A stretch of 64,000 bases of DNA from JAVKFY01 sp040223615 (GCA_040223615.1 JAVKFY010000064.1:18930-82929); one strand, 5' to 3'; counted from the first letter of the stretch, positions 17,435 through 25,827 are shown. The notes: generated by a model from the sequence alone, not told the origin. Numbers and translations: made by a program.

Positions 17435-17713
17435 TCACCGTCGGTGCCACCAAATCGCCATACGCCGGCGCCAGCGCCGCAGGCGCGGCGAATCCTGCGA
17501 CAACACCAGCAGGCCCAGCGGCAGCATCCAGAACCCGACCACCGGCAGGAAGCCAAATACGCCGCCGAGGACCAGGCCGCCGCCGACCACGCGCCGCCAT
17601 GGTCGCGGCAGCGCCGCGATCCTCCCGTGCCAGCGCGATGCCGGCCGCTGCGACCCGCTTTTCACGCAATCCCTGTGACCGCTGCCACTGGCGTTCCGTC
17701 CGAGCCCCACCAT
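17435..17713 (-). CDS. Small membrane protein, one or two TM helices
   Basis: A reading frame of up to 92 residues whose C-terminal half resembles small membrane proteins common in alphaproteobacteria: VVGGGLVLGGVFGFLPVVGF, then WMLPLGLLVLSQD and a basic tail PRLRRWRRRMAIWWHRR. The hydrophobic stretch of about 30 residues could form one or two membrane helices. The start at 17713 has no good ribosome site, so the true start may be internal. Function is unknown. An overlapping 93-residue frame (17388-17669) in another phase is less protein-like. Confidence 0.55.
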   Translation of the reverse strand: MVGLGRNASGSGHRDCVKSGSQRPASRWHGRIAALPRPWRRVVGGGLVLGGVFGFLPVVGFWMLPLGLLVLSQDSPRLRRWRRRMAIWWHRR

Positions 17714-17757
17714 TTCTGCTGCAAGCGTATAGTTAACAAAGTCTTAGGGGTAATTCG

Positions 17758-18087
17758 ATGCTTGCAACCCGATTCGCGCCTCCGCCATTGGCGCAACTCG
17801 ACCGCCGCGGTAGGCGGCGCCTGTCCCGTCGATCAGTTCAGGTGGAACTGGAACAACACGGCTATCACACGATCGACTGGTCGCTGGCCGGGTTTCGGCT
17901 GGTCGGCCTGCACCGCGCGCTGGCGCCCGGAGAGCGGTTCTCGGCCGTGATGCACGATCCGACCGGCAACGTCTCCGGCGATATCCTGGCGGAGGTGATC
18001 TGGACCGACGGCGACGTCGTCGGCTGCCGTTTCCTGGCGCTGACGCCGCGCTTGCGCCTCGGACTGCAGGCCTTCGCCGAAATCTAG
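17758..18087 (+). CDS. PilZ domain protein
   Basis: A 109-residue single-domain protein of PilZ type, a c-di-GMP receptor fold. The N-terminal basic stretch LDRRGRRRLSRR supplies the RxxxR-like element and DWSLAGFRLVG the D-x-S-x-x-G element; the rest (GERFSAVMHDP, EVIWTDGDVVGCRFLAL) forms the expected beta barrel. The ATG at 17758 follows TTAGGGG. The cyclic-dinucleotide site looks usable, but binding is untested. A GGDEF-like gene is 20 kb away (37412-38707); no functional tie can be claimed. Confidence 0.8.
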   Translation: MLATRFAPPPLAQLDRRGRRRLSRRSVQVELEQHGYHTIDWSLAGFRLVGLHRALAPGERFSAVMHDPTGNVSGDILAEVIWTDGDVVGCRFLALTPRLRLGLQAFAEI

Positions 18088-18151
18088 ACGCATTCGCGGC
18101 CAACAAGGCTGGCGTCCCGCGGCCGGCTTTGCTATACACCGCGCCGGCTAA

Positions 18152-18227
18152 TCCCCGGTAGCTCAGTTGGTAGAGCAAGCGGCTGTTAACCGCTGGGTCG
18201 CTGGTTCGAGTCCGGCCCGGGGAGCCA
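18152..18227 (+). tRNA. tRNA-Asn (GTT)
   Basis: A full cloverleaf. Acceptor TCCCCGG (18152-18158) pairs with CCGGGGA (18217-18223); D arm GCTCAGTTGGTAGAGC; anticodon stem-loop CGGCTGTTAACCG with anticodon GTT; T arm CTGG-TTCGAGT-CCGG. G discriminator and encoded CCA at the end. Confidence 0.95.
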
Positions 18228-18235
18228 CCCTTTCC

Positions 18236-18252
18236 AAGGGCTTAGCCCTTTT
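18236..18252 (+). terminator. Rho-independent terminator of tRNA-Asn
   Basis: AAGGGC, loop TTA, GCCCTT followed by TT: a 6-bp stem with a short T run nine bases past the tRNA CCA end. Confidence 0.6.
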
Positions 18253-18516
18253 CCAGCCAAGTCGTTATCCCAAGGATTGGCGCCGGGCTACGTCGGGGCC
18301 CCACGGCGCATCTGTCGTGACCCGGGCGGAGCCCAGCGTAATCCGCCGCGACGCATAGGCTTCCGCCAGCCCAGACAGGCCGCGTGGCGCTTCATGAGCC
18401 CCGCCCGGTAACAGTGCCAAGGGGCCCCGGTGGAGGCCGTTTCGCCTCACCTGCAGAGCGCCGTTCAAAAACGGCGGCACTTCTCATTCAGATCGCGCTG
18501 CCCGTGGCACGAACGC
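18253..18516. other. Intergenic stretch without a recognisable gene
   Basis: 264 bp between the tRNA-Asn terminator and pqqE. It contains GC-rich text with GGCGGAGCCCAGCGTAATCC (near 18327-18346), a motif often seen in dispersed bacterial repeats, and small open frames on both strands that are not protein-like. No gene is called. Confidence 0.5.
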
Positions 18517-19608
18517 TCATGCGTTCTTGTAGTTTCGGTAGGTGAAGTCCGGTGCCGGCGCGTTGGCTTCGGCCTTGGCGGTTTCGAAGATCTGGCCGTG
18601 GAGGGGCGACTTCTCGCAAGCCGGGTCGGTGAGGCTGGCGTCGCCGGCGAGCGCGAAGGCCTGACAGCGGCAGCCGCCCCAGTCGATCTCGGCACGGTCG
18701 CAGCTTTGGCAGGGTTCGGGCATCCACGCGGTGCCGCGAAAGCGTTCGAAGGCGTCCGAATGCTGCCAGATCCAGGCCAGGTCGTGGTCGCGCACACTGT
18801 CGAAGTCGAGCCCGGCGATGCTCTCCGCGGCGTGGCACGGCAGCACCTGCCCGGTCGGGCTGACGTTCAGGAACTGCCGGCCCCAGCCGTTCATGCAGGC
18901 CTTCGGTCGCCGTGCGTAGTAGTCCGGGATCACGTAGTCGATCACCAGGCGGCCCTTCAGACGGTCGCGGGCGGCCTCGACCGTGGCGGTGGCGGCGTCG
19001 ATCTGCGCCAGCGTCGGCATCAGGGCGGCGCGGTTGCGCAAGCCCCAGCCATAATACTGCACGTGCGCGACCTCCAGCCGGCTGGCGCCGAGCTCGACCG
19101 CCAGCTCGATCAGGCCGCCGAGCTGGTCCAGGTTCTGGCGGTGCACGACCGCGTTCAGGGTCAGCGGCAGCTCGGCCGCGGTGACCCGTGCAGCCGCTGC
19201 GAGCTTCTTGGCGTGCCCATCGCGATGGCCGGCCACCCGGTCCGCCGTCGTCGCGTCGGCGCCCTGTACCGAGAGCTGCACGTGGGCCAGCCCGGCCTCG
19301 GCCAGCGCCGCCACCAGCTCGTCGGTCAGCAGCACGCCGGAAGTGATCAGGTTGCTGTACAGGCCAGCGGCCTCGGCATGCGCCACCAGCTCGACCAGGT
19401 CGGGCCGCGCCGTCGGCTCGCCGCCGGAGAAATGCACCTGCAGCACGCCAAGCGCGGCCGCCTGGTCCAGCACGCGGCGCCAATCGTCGGTGCCCAGTTC
19501 GTCGGCCACGCGGGCCAGCTCGACCGGGTTGGAACAGTACGGGCATTGCAGCGGGCAGCGATGCGTCAGTTCCGCCAGCAGGGCCATTGGTGCGCCGGGG
19601 CGACTCAC
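18517..19608 (-). CDS. pqqE: PqqA peptide cyclase (radical SAM)
   Basis: PqqE is the radical-SAM enzyme that makes the Glu-Tyr carbon-carbon crosslink in PqqA, the first step of PQQ synthesis. The 363-residue protein has CPLQCPYC (CxxxCxxC cluster) near residue 18, the FSGGEP motif, and a C-terminal SPASM region with LPCHAAESI and CQSCDRAEIDWGGCRCQAF supplying auxiliary-cluster cysteines. The GTG at 19608 overlaps the pqqD stop as GTGA, indicating translational coupling; a Met eight codons in is an alternative. It is the last gene of the operon. Confidence 0.95.
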   Translation of the reverse strand: MSRPGAPMALLAELTHRCPLQCPYCSNPVELARVADELGTDDWRRVLDQAAALGVLQVHFSGGEPTARPDLVELVAHAEAAGLYSNLITSGVLLTDELVAALAEAGLAHVQLSVQGADATTADRVAGHRDGHAKKLAAAARVTAAELPLTLNAVVHRQNLDQLGGLIELAVELGASRLEVAHVQYYGWGLRNRAALMPTLAQIDAATATVEAARDRLKGRLVIDYVIPDYYARRPKACMNGWGRQFLNVSPTGQVLPCHAAESIAGLDFDSVRDHDLAWIWQHSDAFERFRGTAWMPEPCQSCDRAEIDWGGCRCQAFALAGDASLTDPACEKSPLHGQIFETAKAEANAPAPDFTYRNYKNA

Positions 19609-19895
19609 ACCACCAGCACCCCCTTGTCGGCCAGGTCCTGGAGCATTGCCAGTACGTCGACGGCGATGGTCTCGCGCGGCGCGTCGTAGTCGACGACGAA
19701 GCCGTCGATCACATCGGCCACGGTGACGCCTTCCTCGACGCAGCGGCGCACCGCCGCGGCGGAAACCTCGTCGGGCATGAATACCCGTTCGGGCGCCAGG
19801 ATCAGCCACTGCTGACGCGCCTCGTCGAAGCGCAGCCGGCAACCGCGCGCCAGCCGCACGGTGCTGGCCTCGGTGACGGTCACCGCCAGGCTCAT
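19605..19895 (-). CDS. pqqD: PQQ biosynthesis peptide chaperone PqqD
   Basis: PqqD binds the PqqA precursor and presents it to PqqE. The 96-residue protein has the RRE fold features of the family: RLARGCRLRFDEARQQWLILAPERVFMPDEV, then VRRCVEEGVTVADVIDGF and a C-terminal helix VLAMLQDLADKGVLVV. GGGCGGAG precedes the ATG at 19895. The gene lies 64 nt after pqqC and overlaps pqqE by four bases. Confidence 0.93.
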   Translation of the reverse strand: MSLAVTVTEASTVRLARGCRLRFDEARQQWLILAPERVFMPDEVSAAAVRRCVEEGVTVADVIDGFVVDYDAPRETIAVDVLAMLQDLADKGVLVV

Positions 19896-19959
19896 GACTC
19901 CGCCCCGCGCGTCACGGCCGGTTGCGTGCTCATGGCGCTGTGAGCGTGCTGTTGCGCGC

Positions 19960-20685
19960 TCACGGGGCCGGCACCCAGGCGCCGGGCGGGATATGGCCCG
20001 GTTCGACATAGGCGTAGTGCAGCGCGTCGAGTTGCGCCCACAGCAGGCCGCACTTGAAGCGCAGCGCGTCGCAGACCTGTTCGCGCCGCGCCGGCGTGGT
20101 CGCGTGCTGCTTGCAGTAGTCCAGCGCGAAATTGGAATCGCGCGGCGCCTGGGTCAGCCGCTTGTCGAAATAGGCCAGGGTCTCGCGCGACACGAAGTCG
20201 TAGCTGGCCAGCATGCCGGAGACCCGGGTGGCGATCAGCTGCGGCGCGAACAGCTCGGTCAGCGACGAGGCGACCGCCTCCAGAACCGAGCGGCTGCCGA
20301 CGAACTGCGCGTAGGCGTCCACCGCGAAGCGCGTGCCCGGCAGCAGGCCGCGCAGCGAGACCACCTCCTCGCGGTCCAGCCCAAGACTGTCGGTCAACCG
20401 CAACCAGCGCTCGATACCGCCGTCATCGGGGCCGTCGCCGTCATGGTCGATGATCCGCTGGCGCCATTCGCGGCGCAGCGCCGGGTCGTCCAGCCGGGCC
20501 AGGATCACCGCGTCCTTGATCGGGATACGCGCCTGGTAGTAGTAGCGATTCAGCGCCCAGGCCGCGACCTGCGCCTTGTTCAGCTTGCCGGCGTTCAGCA
20601 ACTGGTGGAACGGATGCTTGTCGTGGTAGCGCGCGGCGCCGATCGCGCGCAGTTCCGCCTCCATCGCCTCCGCGCTGTCCAGCAT
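19960..20685 (-). CDS. pqqC: Pyrroloquinoline-quinone synthase PqqC
   Basis: PqqC catalyses the last ring closure and eight-electron oxidation to PQQ without a cofactor. The 241-residue all-helical protein shows the family sequence YHDKHPFHQLLNAGKL, WALNRYYYQARIPIKDA, RIIDHDG and FKCGLLWAQLDALHYAYV. ATG at 20685 begins two bases after the pqqB stop; an in-frame extension upstream runs inside pqqB and is rejected. Confidence 0.96.
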   Translation of the reverse strand: MLDSAEAMEAELRAIGAARYHDKHPFHQLLNAGKLNKAQVAAWALNRYYYQARIPIKDAVILARLDDPALRREWRQRIIDHDGDGPDDGGIERWLRLTDSLGLDREEVVSLRGLLPGTRFAVDAYAQFVGSRSVLEAVASSLTELFAPQLIATRVSGMLASYDFVSRETLAYFDKRLTQAPRDSNFALDYCKQHATTPARREQVCDALRFKCGLLWAQLDALHYAYVEPGHIPPGAWVPAP

Positions 20686-20687
20686 GC

Positions 20688-21617
20688 TCACAAATCCAAC
20701 TCCATGCCGTCGCGCGCCAGCGTCCAGCCGGCAGCCTCCAATGCCGCGCGCTCCTCGGTGTCGGCGAGCAGCACCGGGTTGCTGTTGTTGACGTGGATGA
20801 ACACGCGCCGCGCCACCTCCAAGCCCTCGAACGCAGCGATCGAACCGCCCGGACCGCTCATGCTCATGTGGCCCATGCGCGCGCCAGTCTTCACCCCGAC
20901 GCCGGCGGCGACCATCTCGTCGTCGCGCCACAACGTGCCGTCGAACAGCACCAGCTCGGCGCCGCGCAGCCGCGATGCCAGGTCCGGGCTCATGGCCGCG
21001 CAGCCCGGCACGTAGAAGAACCCGCGGCCGTCGTCGGCGCGCGCCACGAACAGCCCGATGGTGTCCTCCTCGCGGGTGCCGAAATTGTCGCCGGCACCGG
21101 CATCCTCCAGGTACAGCGCCACCTTGCCCGGCACCGCGAAGGCGGTGACACGCAGGCCGGAATCGCCGCCATCGGCGTTGGTCAATGCGAACGGGCGGTC
21201 CAGTTCGACCGCCTCGCGGGCAACGAAATCGGGGTTCAGCACGCCGAAGATCGGGTTCGCGGCCAGCACGTCGAGAATCCGTCGGGTGGCGTACAGCGTC
21301 AGCCGCTGACTCTCGCGCAGGTTCAGCAACCCGGCGACGTGGTCGACGTCGCCATTGGTCAGCACCACGCCCTGGATCGCGCTGTCGCGCTTGCCCCGTC
21401 GCGGCTGCAGCGGCGGGTTGTCGTTGATCTGCTGGCGCAGGTCCGGTGACGCGTTGAGCAGGAACCAGTTGTCGCCGTCGGCGCTTACCGCCACAGACGA
21501 CTGTGTCTGCGGCGGCGCCGACGGATCACCAGCCCAGGCGCGCCGGCACGCCTCGCTGTTCGCGTTCCATTGCGGAAAGCCGCCACCGGCGGCCGAACCG
21601 AGCACGCGCAGTTTCAT
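20688..21617 (-). CDS. pqqB: PQQ biosynthesis protein PqqB
   Basis: PqqB is an MBL-fold iron hydroxylase that acts on the diamino-acid intermediate of PQQ synthesis. The 309 residues start MKLRVLGSAAGGGFPQWNAN, a hallmark of the family, and carry the altered metal motif LTNGDVDHVAGLLNLRE plus IHVNNSNPVLL near the C-terminus. It lies 46 nt downstream of pqqA and is almost contiguous with pqqC. Confidence 0.96.
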   Translation of the reverse strand: MKLRVLGSAAGGGFPQWNANSEACRRAWAGDPSAPPQTQSSVAVSADGDNWFLLNASPDLRQQINDNPPLQPRRGKRDSAIQGVVLTNGDVDHVAGLLNLRESQRLTLYATRRILDVLAANPIFGVLNPDFVAREAVELDRPFALTNADGGDSGLRVTAFAVPGKVALYLEDAGAGDNFGTREEDTIGLFVARADDGRGFFYVPGCAAMSPDLASRLRGAELVLFDGTLWRDDEMVAAGVGVKTGARMGHMSMSGPGGSIAAFEGLEVARRVFIHVNNSNPVLLADTEERAALEAAGWTLARDGMELDL

Positions 21618-21663
21618 CGCCGCCGCCCGGCGACTGACGCACCCAGAAAGCTAGCCCGGAGGT

Positions 21664-21741
21664 CTACCGCTCCGCACACGCGTAGCAGTTGATCTCCATG
21701 CCAACCGAAACTTCGACAACCTTAAGCTTCATCCAACGCAC
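21664..21741 (-). CDS. pqqA: PQQ precursor peptide PqqA
   Basis: The 25-residue precursor whose Glu and Tyr become PQQ. The key E-x-x-x-Y is present in VGMEINCYACAER (Glu16, Tyr20). An ATG at 21732 gives 22 residues, but the GTG at 21741 has GGGAGGA six bases upstream and adds Met-Arg-Trp, matching the M-K/R-W beginning of known PqqA peptides, so GTG is preferred. Two Cys flank the Tyr. It is first in the pqqABCDE operon; the 246-bp gap to the divergent TPP enzyme gene should contain the promoter. Confidence 0.92.
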   Translation of the reverse strand: MRWMKLKVVEVSVGMEINCYACAER

Positions 21742-21987
21742 GGCCGTTCCTCCCAAGGAAAAATCAACGCCAGATCAAGGTAGCCCGCAAAACCAAATCA
21801 CGTCAACGAAACCTCATCCGGCACGCGCCCTCGCGGCGAGGCGAAGCCACCGGCGCCCAGGACGTCGGGGCAGCCAGGCCTGGGCAGCCCCCTTCTACCG
21901 GCCGCTGGCACGGCGTAGTGTTGTTGCCGGGATAGCAATTCGTGGCGCCCGTCCGCCTAAGTCGGTGCCGGGTCGAGGGAGGATATC

Positions 21988-23700
21988 GTGAGCGTAGCGG
22001 TGACGGAGACACGCGACGACGCGCGGCGCATGCACATCTATGAAGTGCTGGCGCAGGACATCAAGAGTTACGGCATCGAGGTCGTCTTCGGGCTGATGAG
22101 CGACGACACGGCGGACTTCGCGGTCACGCTCGACGCCATCGGCATCGAGTTTCGCGGCGCCCGGCACGAGAATGCCGCGGTCGCGATGGCCGAGGCCTAT
22201 GCCTGGGCCACCGGCGGCCTGGCCATCGCGGTGATCGGGCGCGGACCGGCCGCGGCCAACGGGCTGCACGCGACGGTCTATGCCAGCCGCACCGGCTCCA
22301 AGGTGTTGATCATCTATGGCGAAATGGCGGCCGGCGGCGGCGCGCTGAACGGCATCGGGCCGGACTACAAGGAATTCAACGCCGCCGGCGTGCTGTCGGC
22401 GGCGGGCCTGCGCAGCTTCGTGGCCAACAGCGCCGCATCGGCGCGCGGCGCGCTCGCCGATGCGCTGGCGACGGCGGAGCGCGGCGGCGCGGTCACCTTG
22501 CGACTGCCGGTCGACGTGCAGCACGCCGAGATCGAGGTCGGCGCGGACGATATCGGACCGAGCCCGGCCGCGCCGATGGCACCGGCGGCGGCCAAGCCGA
22601 AGTCGATCGCGGCCGCCGCCGCGCTGATCGCCGAGGCCAAGCGGCCGCTGATCATCGCCGGCTTTGGCGCGCATCTTTCCGGCGCCAAGCCGGCGCTTGA
22701 GGCGCTGGCGGAGAAGATCGGCGCGGTGCTGATCACCTCGGCGCGCGGCAAGGACATGTTCCGCGGCCATCCCTACAATCTCGGGATCCTCGGCTCATTC
22801 TCGCATTCGGCAGCCCGGCGCATGACCGAGCAGGCCGACTGCGTGATCGCCTTCGGCGCCAGCCTCAACTTCCTGACCAGCAGTTTCGGGCACTCGATCC
22901 CGCAGGTACCGCTGATCCAGATCGACCGGGTGCGCGGCAATATCGGCCGCTGGCTCGACGTCGACATCGGCATCGCGGCCGACGCGAAACTGGCGGCGGA
23001 GCAGCTTGGCGACGCCCTGCCCGCCCGCTCGGCCGCGGACAAGCCGTTCCACAGCGAGGAGACGCGCAAGTTCCTGGCCGACTTCGACATCGCCCAGGAC
23101 TACGAGGACGGCGGCACGGCGCGCACGCTGGACTCGCGCACCGCCGCGGTGGAGTTCAACAAGCTGCTGCCGGCCGACCGCAACTTGGTCTACGACGGCG
23201 GCAACTTCTTGGCCGTGGTGCCCTACATCGACACGCCGGGACCGGGCCATTTCAAGATGACGAATGACTTTGCCTCGATCGGACTCAGCTTCGGCGCCGC
23301 CATGGGCGTGGCGCAGGCGCGGCCCGACAACACCACCGTGATGGTCGTCGGCGACGGCGCCTTCGTGATGCAGCTCTCCGAGCTGGAGACGGTGGTACGC
23401 GAGGACCTGCCGATGGTGGTCCTGGTGATGAACGATTGCGCTTATGGCGCGGAAGTGCACTTCCTGCGCATGCACCAGCTGCCGATCGCCAAGTCGGTCT
23501 TCCCGGACGTGGACTACGCGCCGGTGGCCGAGGCGTTCGGATTCCAGACCGCGACCGTGCGCACGGTCGACGACATCCACGCGCTTGCACCGATGCTGGA
23601 GAAGCCGGAGGGGCCGATCCTGATCGACGTGAAGATCAACGCCGACATCGCCGCCCCGTTCATGAACGAGTTCGCCCAGTTCGAGGCGCGCAAGGACTGA
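21988..23700 (+). CDS. Thiamine-diphosphate-dependent enzyme, acetolactate-synthase-like
   Basis: A 570-residue ThDP enzyme of the acetolactate synthase / pyruvate decarboxylase / benzoylformate decarboxylase superfamily. The catalytic Glu is E61 in ARHENAA; the middle Rossmann domain has RPLIIAGFGAH; the ThDP/Mg motif is GDGAFVMQLSELETV (about 454) ending MNDCAYGAEVH (about 481). Start is GTG at 21988 with GGGAGGAT upstream. The gene diverges from pqqA. The reaction is unknown: no acetolactate synthase small subunit lies nearby, and such stand-alone enzymes are often lyases or decarboxylases of 2-oxo acids or acyl-CoAs. Confidence 0.88.
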   Translation: MSVAVTETRDDARRMHIYEVLAQDIKSYGIEVVFGLMSDDTADFAVTLDAIGIEFRGARHENAAVAMAEAYAWATGGLAIAVIGRGPAAANGLHATVYASRTGSKVLIIYGEMAAGGGALNGIGPDYKEFNAAGVLSAAGLRSFVANSAASARGALADALATAERGGAVTLRLPVDVQHAEIEVGADDIGPSPAAPMAPAAAKPKSIAAAAALIAEAKRPLIIAGFGAHLSGAKPALEALAEKIGAVLITSARGKDMFRGHPYNLGILGSFSHSAARRMTEQADCVIAFGASLNFLTSSFGHSIPQVPLIQIDRVRGNIGRWLDVDIGIAADAKLAAEQLGDALPARSAADKPFHSEETRKFLADFDIAQDYEDGGTARTLDSRTAAVEFNKLLPADRNLVYDGGNFLAVVPYIDTPGPGHFKMTNDFASIGLSFGAAMGVAQARPDNTTVMVVGDGAFVMQLSELETVVREDLPMVVLVMNDCAYGAEVHFLRMHQLPIAKSVFPDVDYAPVAEAFGFQTATVRTVDDIHALAPMLEKPEGPILIDVKINADIAAPFMNEFAQFEARKD

Positions 23701-23735
23701 CACCTTGCATCGCCAGACTGGTCCCGGCATCGACA

Positions 23736-23854
23736 CCCACCTCTCCCCAACCCTCTCCCCCCGCAAGCGGGTGGAGAGGGGGCGAAAAATCGACGACCGC
23801 GGAAGTCCCTCTCCGCCCTTCAGGGGGGAGAGGGGTTTGGGGTGAGGTGGGTGG
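23736..23854. repeat. Long palindromic CCCACCTC/GAGGTGGG repeat between convergent genes
   Basis: A 119-bp inverted repeat with outer arms CCCACCTCTCCCCAACCCTC and their near complement ending GGTGAGGTGGG, plus inner arms CCCGCAAGCGGG and CTCTCCGCCCTTCAGGGGGGAGAG. It is a longer relative of 5005-5070. It fills the gap between the convergent TPP enzyme and SDR genes. Confidence 0.8.
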
Positions 23855-23909
23855 TGGTTGCGGGCTCGGTTTCACCCGATCAGGTTATGCGTCGAGCGCC
23901 GCGGTCGGG

Positions 23910-24689
23910 TCAGAAGCCCGGCCGGGGCACCAGTTCCATCACCGTCTTGCCCAGGCCGCCGTCCACCAGCACATCGATGCCGTTGACGTAGCGCGCCCGG
24001 TCGCTGGCCAGGAACAGCACCACGTCGGCGATGTCCGGCGGGCCGGCGACGCGGCGGATCGGCACCATCTCGGCGCGCCGCTCGGCAACGCCCGGCGCCT
24101 GGTAGAAGCTCTCCGACATCGGCGTGCGGACCAGGCCGGGGCTGACGGTATTGGAGCGCACACCGTCCGGTCCCCACTCCACTGCGAGCTGCTGCGACAG
24201 CAGGAACACGCCGGCCTTGGCCGCGCTGTAGGCGCCGCTGCGCGGCTGCGGGTTGGTGGCGGCGATGGAGGCAATGTGGACGATGGCGCCGGCGCCTTGC
24301 GCCCGCATCGCCTTGCCGAAGGCCTGCGCGCAGAGCATGTAGCCGGACAGGTTCACCGACAGCACCGCGTTCCATTCGTCGAGCGTGATGGTGTCGATCG
24401 GGCCGGGGTGCAGCAGGCCGGCGTTGTTCACCAGCACGTCGCAGGCACCGGCGGCTGCGGCCGCCGCGGCGACGTTGGCGGGGTCGGCGATGTCGCACGC
24501 AATCGCCTGCGCATCACTGCCGAGCTCGGCCGCCAGCTTCTCGCAACCGTCGCCGTCGCGGTCGAGCAGCACCAGCGAGGCGCCGACCTCCGCCGCGCCG
24601 CGCGCTATGGCCTGCCCGAGGCCGCCGGCCGCGCCGGTCACCGCCACCTTCTTGCCCGCCAGTCCGAGCCAGTCGCCGCTCGCCGTCAT
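23910..24689 (-). CDS. SDR family NAD(P)-dependent oxidoreductase
   Basis: A classical short-chain dehydrogenase of 259 residues. The cofactor site VTGAAGGLGQAIA, adenine-side Asp in LLDRDGDG (suggesting NAD rather than NADP), VNNAGLLH, catalytic Ser in HIASIAAT, and YSAAKAG (Tyr-x3-Lys) are all present. The small-protein gene (24710-24862) and the citryl-CoA-lyase-like gene lie upstream on the same strand, probably as one operon. The alcohol or ketone substrate is unknown. Confidence 0.92.
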   Translation of the reverse strand: MTASGDWLGLAGKKVAVTGAAGGLGQAIARGAAEVGASLVLLDRDGDGCEKLAAELGSDAQAIACDIADPANVAAAAAAAGACDVLVNNAGLLHPGPIDTITLDEWNAVLSVNLSGYMLCAQAFGKAMRAQGAGAIVHIASIAATNPQPRSGAYSAAKAGVFLLSQQLAVEWGPDGVRSNTVSPGLVRTPMSESFYQAPGVAERRAEMVPIRRVAGPPDIADVVLFLASDRARYVNGIDVLVDGGLGKTVMELVPRPGF

Positions 24690-24709
24690 CGCCGTCCTCC
24701 CCTTGCCGG

Positions 24710-24862
24710 CTATTGCGCCGGCTCGTCGTCGTCTTTCTTCTTACGTCGCGGCTTGCTCGCTTCGAGCCACTGTGGATCAAGCTCGCTGAGCAGGCACGGT
24801 GGCGAGAACAGCTCGACCGGCTCGTCGTCGTCGAGTTCCAGCTTCGGCTTGCTTTCCGACAT
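24710..24862 (-). CDS. Small acidic hypothetical protein (50 aa)
   Basis: A 50-residue frame starting MSESKPKLELDDDEPVELF, with Cys in SPPCLLSELDPQWLEAS and a charged end PRRKKKDDDEPAQ. A strong ribosome site AAAGGAG sits six bases before the ATG at 24862. It lies 70 nt after the citryl-CoA-lyase-like gene and 20 nt before the SDR on the same strand, so it is likely cotranscribed. It has no membrane segment and is not recognised. Confidence 0.7.
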   Translation of the reverse strand: MSESKPKLELDDDEPVELFSPPCLLSELDPQWLEASKPRRKKKDDDEPAQ

Positions 24863-24932
24863 CGGCTTCTCCTTTCACCAAGGGATCCAGCGTAGCCGAT
24901 CGGCGGCGACCCGGCACCTGGATCAGGCCGTC

Positions 24933-25715
24933 TCAGTCCGGGCGCACGTGTTGCGTCGCCTCTTCCTCGGTGCGCAGCCAGATCTCCTGCGCGATCGGGT
25001 TCTGGGCTTCCTCCATGATATGGCCAACCAGGCCGACCGCGCGCGCCATCACGCCGAAGCCGCGCACAACAGTCCACGGGAAGCCGAATTCGCAGCAGAT
25101 CGCGCCGATCGCGCCGGTGGCGTTGACCGGCAGCGACTTGCCGGTCACCCGCTCCGCCTCGGCGGCGATCTTCTGCACCAGCACGACATAGTCGCCGGCC
25201 ATGCCGCATTCCTCGGCGAGGGCGAACAGGCGCGGCGTGCGTGGGTCGATCGGCTTGTGGATCGGGTGGCCCATGCCGGGCAGGATGCGCTTCTCCGCGC
25301 GGTAGGCGGCGACCACGTCGTGCGCCAGGGCATCGAGGTCGGCGGCGCTCTCGCCCGTCGGCAAGGCCTCGTAGAGCATGCGCGCGGCGGTTTCCATCGA
25401 GCCGACGAAAACGCTGCCGAGACCGCACAGGCCGGCGGCGACCGCCGCCTGCATCGATTCCGGCGCCCCGGCGTATGTCATCCGGGTAGCGATGGCGCTG
25501 GGCGTCAGGCCATGCTCGACCAGGGTCACCAGCACGGCGTTGAACAGCTTCGATTGCGCCGCCGAAGGCATCTCGCCGGTGAGCTGGAAGTAGCTGAAGT
25601 CGCCCAGGTTCAGATTGCCTAGTATCTCGTCCGGCAGGCTGCGGCCGCGGATCACGATCTGCTCGCGGTTGCTCCAGGCGATATCGGAGCGGATCGGTTT
25701 CGGTGTCCTCGCCAT
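24933..25715 (-). CDS. Citryl-CoA lyase / short citrate-synthase-family protein
   Basis: A 260-residue member of the citrate synthase superfamily, much shorter than true citrate synthase (about 430), matching proteins annotated as citryl-CoA lyase. The core motifs survive: LPGMGHPIHKPIDPRTPRL (active His region), LPVNATGAIGAICCEFGFP and GFGVMARAVGLVGHIMEE. It probably cleaves or condenses an acyl-CoA with a 2-oxo acid. It heads a minus-strand run with the small acidic protein and the SDR and is divergent from the TRAP transporter; a shared role in a carboxylic-acid pathway is inference. Confidence 0.82.
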   Translation of the reverse strand: MARTPKPIRSDIAWSNREQIVIRGRSLPDEILGNLNLGDFSYFQLTGEMPSAAQSKLFNAVLVTLVEHGLTPSAIATRMTYAGAPESMQAAVAAGLCGLGSVFVGSMETAARMLYEALPTGESAADLDALAHDVVAAYRAEKRILPGMGHPIHKPIDPRTPRLFALAEECGMAGDYVVLVQKIAAEAERVTGKSLPVNATGAIGAICCEFGFPWTVVRGFGVMARAVGLVGHIMEEAQNPIAQEIWLRTEEEATQHVRPD

Positions 25716-25827
25716 CTGGTGGCCTCCCTTAGACGCGCGTTACGGTGAAGCTTAGCGCGTCGGGCTGCCTCGGTGGGTCGTGGCGTGCTATGAGGAGGCA
25801 ACGAAAAAGCCAAACGGGAGACTTCAT

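Noticed and set aside
18265..18480. 71-codon minus frame before pqqE
   Set aside because: Repeat-like DNA, no ribosome site or family resemblance.
21742..21987. Possible riboswitch before pqqA or the TPP enzyme
   Set aside because: No conserved riboswitch core (e.g. THI box) could be made out by eye in the gap, despite the ThDP enzyme gene.
23736..23854. Possible CRISPR-like or tandem array
   Set aside because: It is a single nested palindrome with no regular repeats and spacers.
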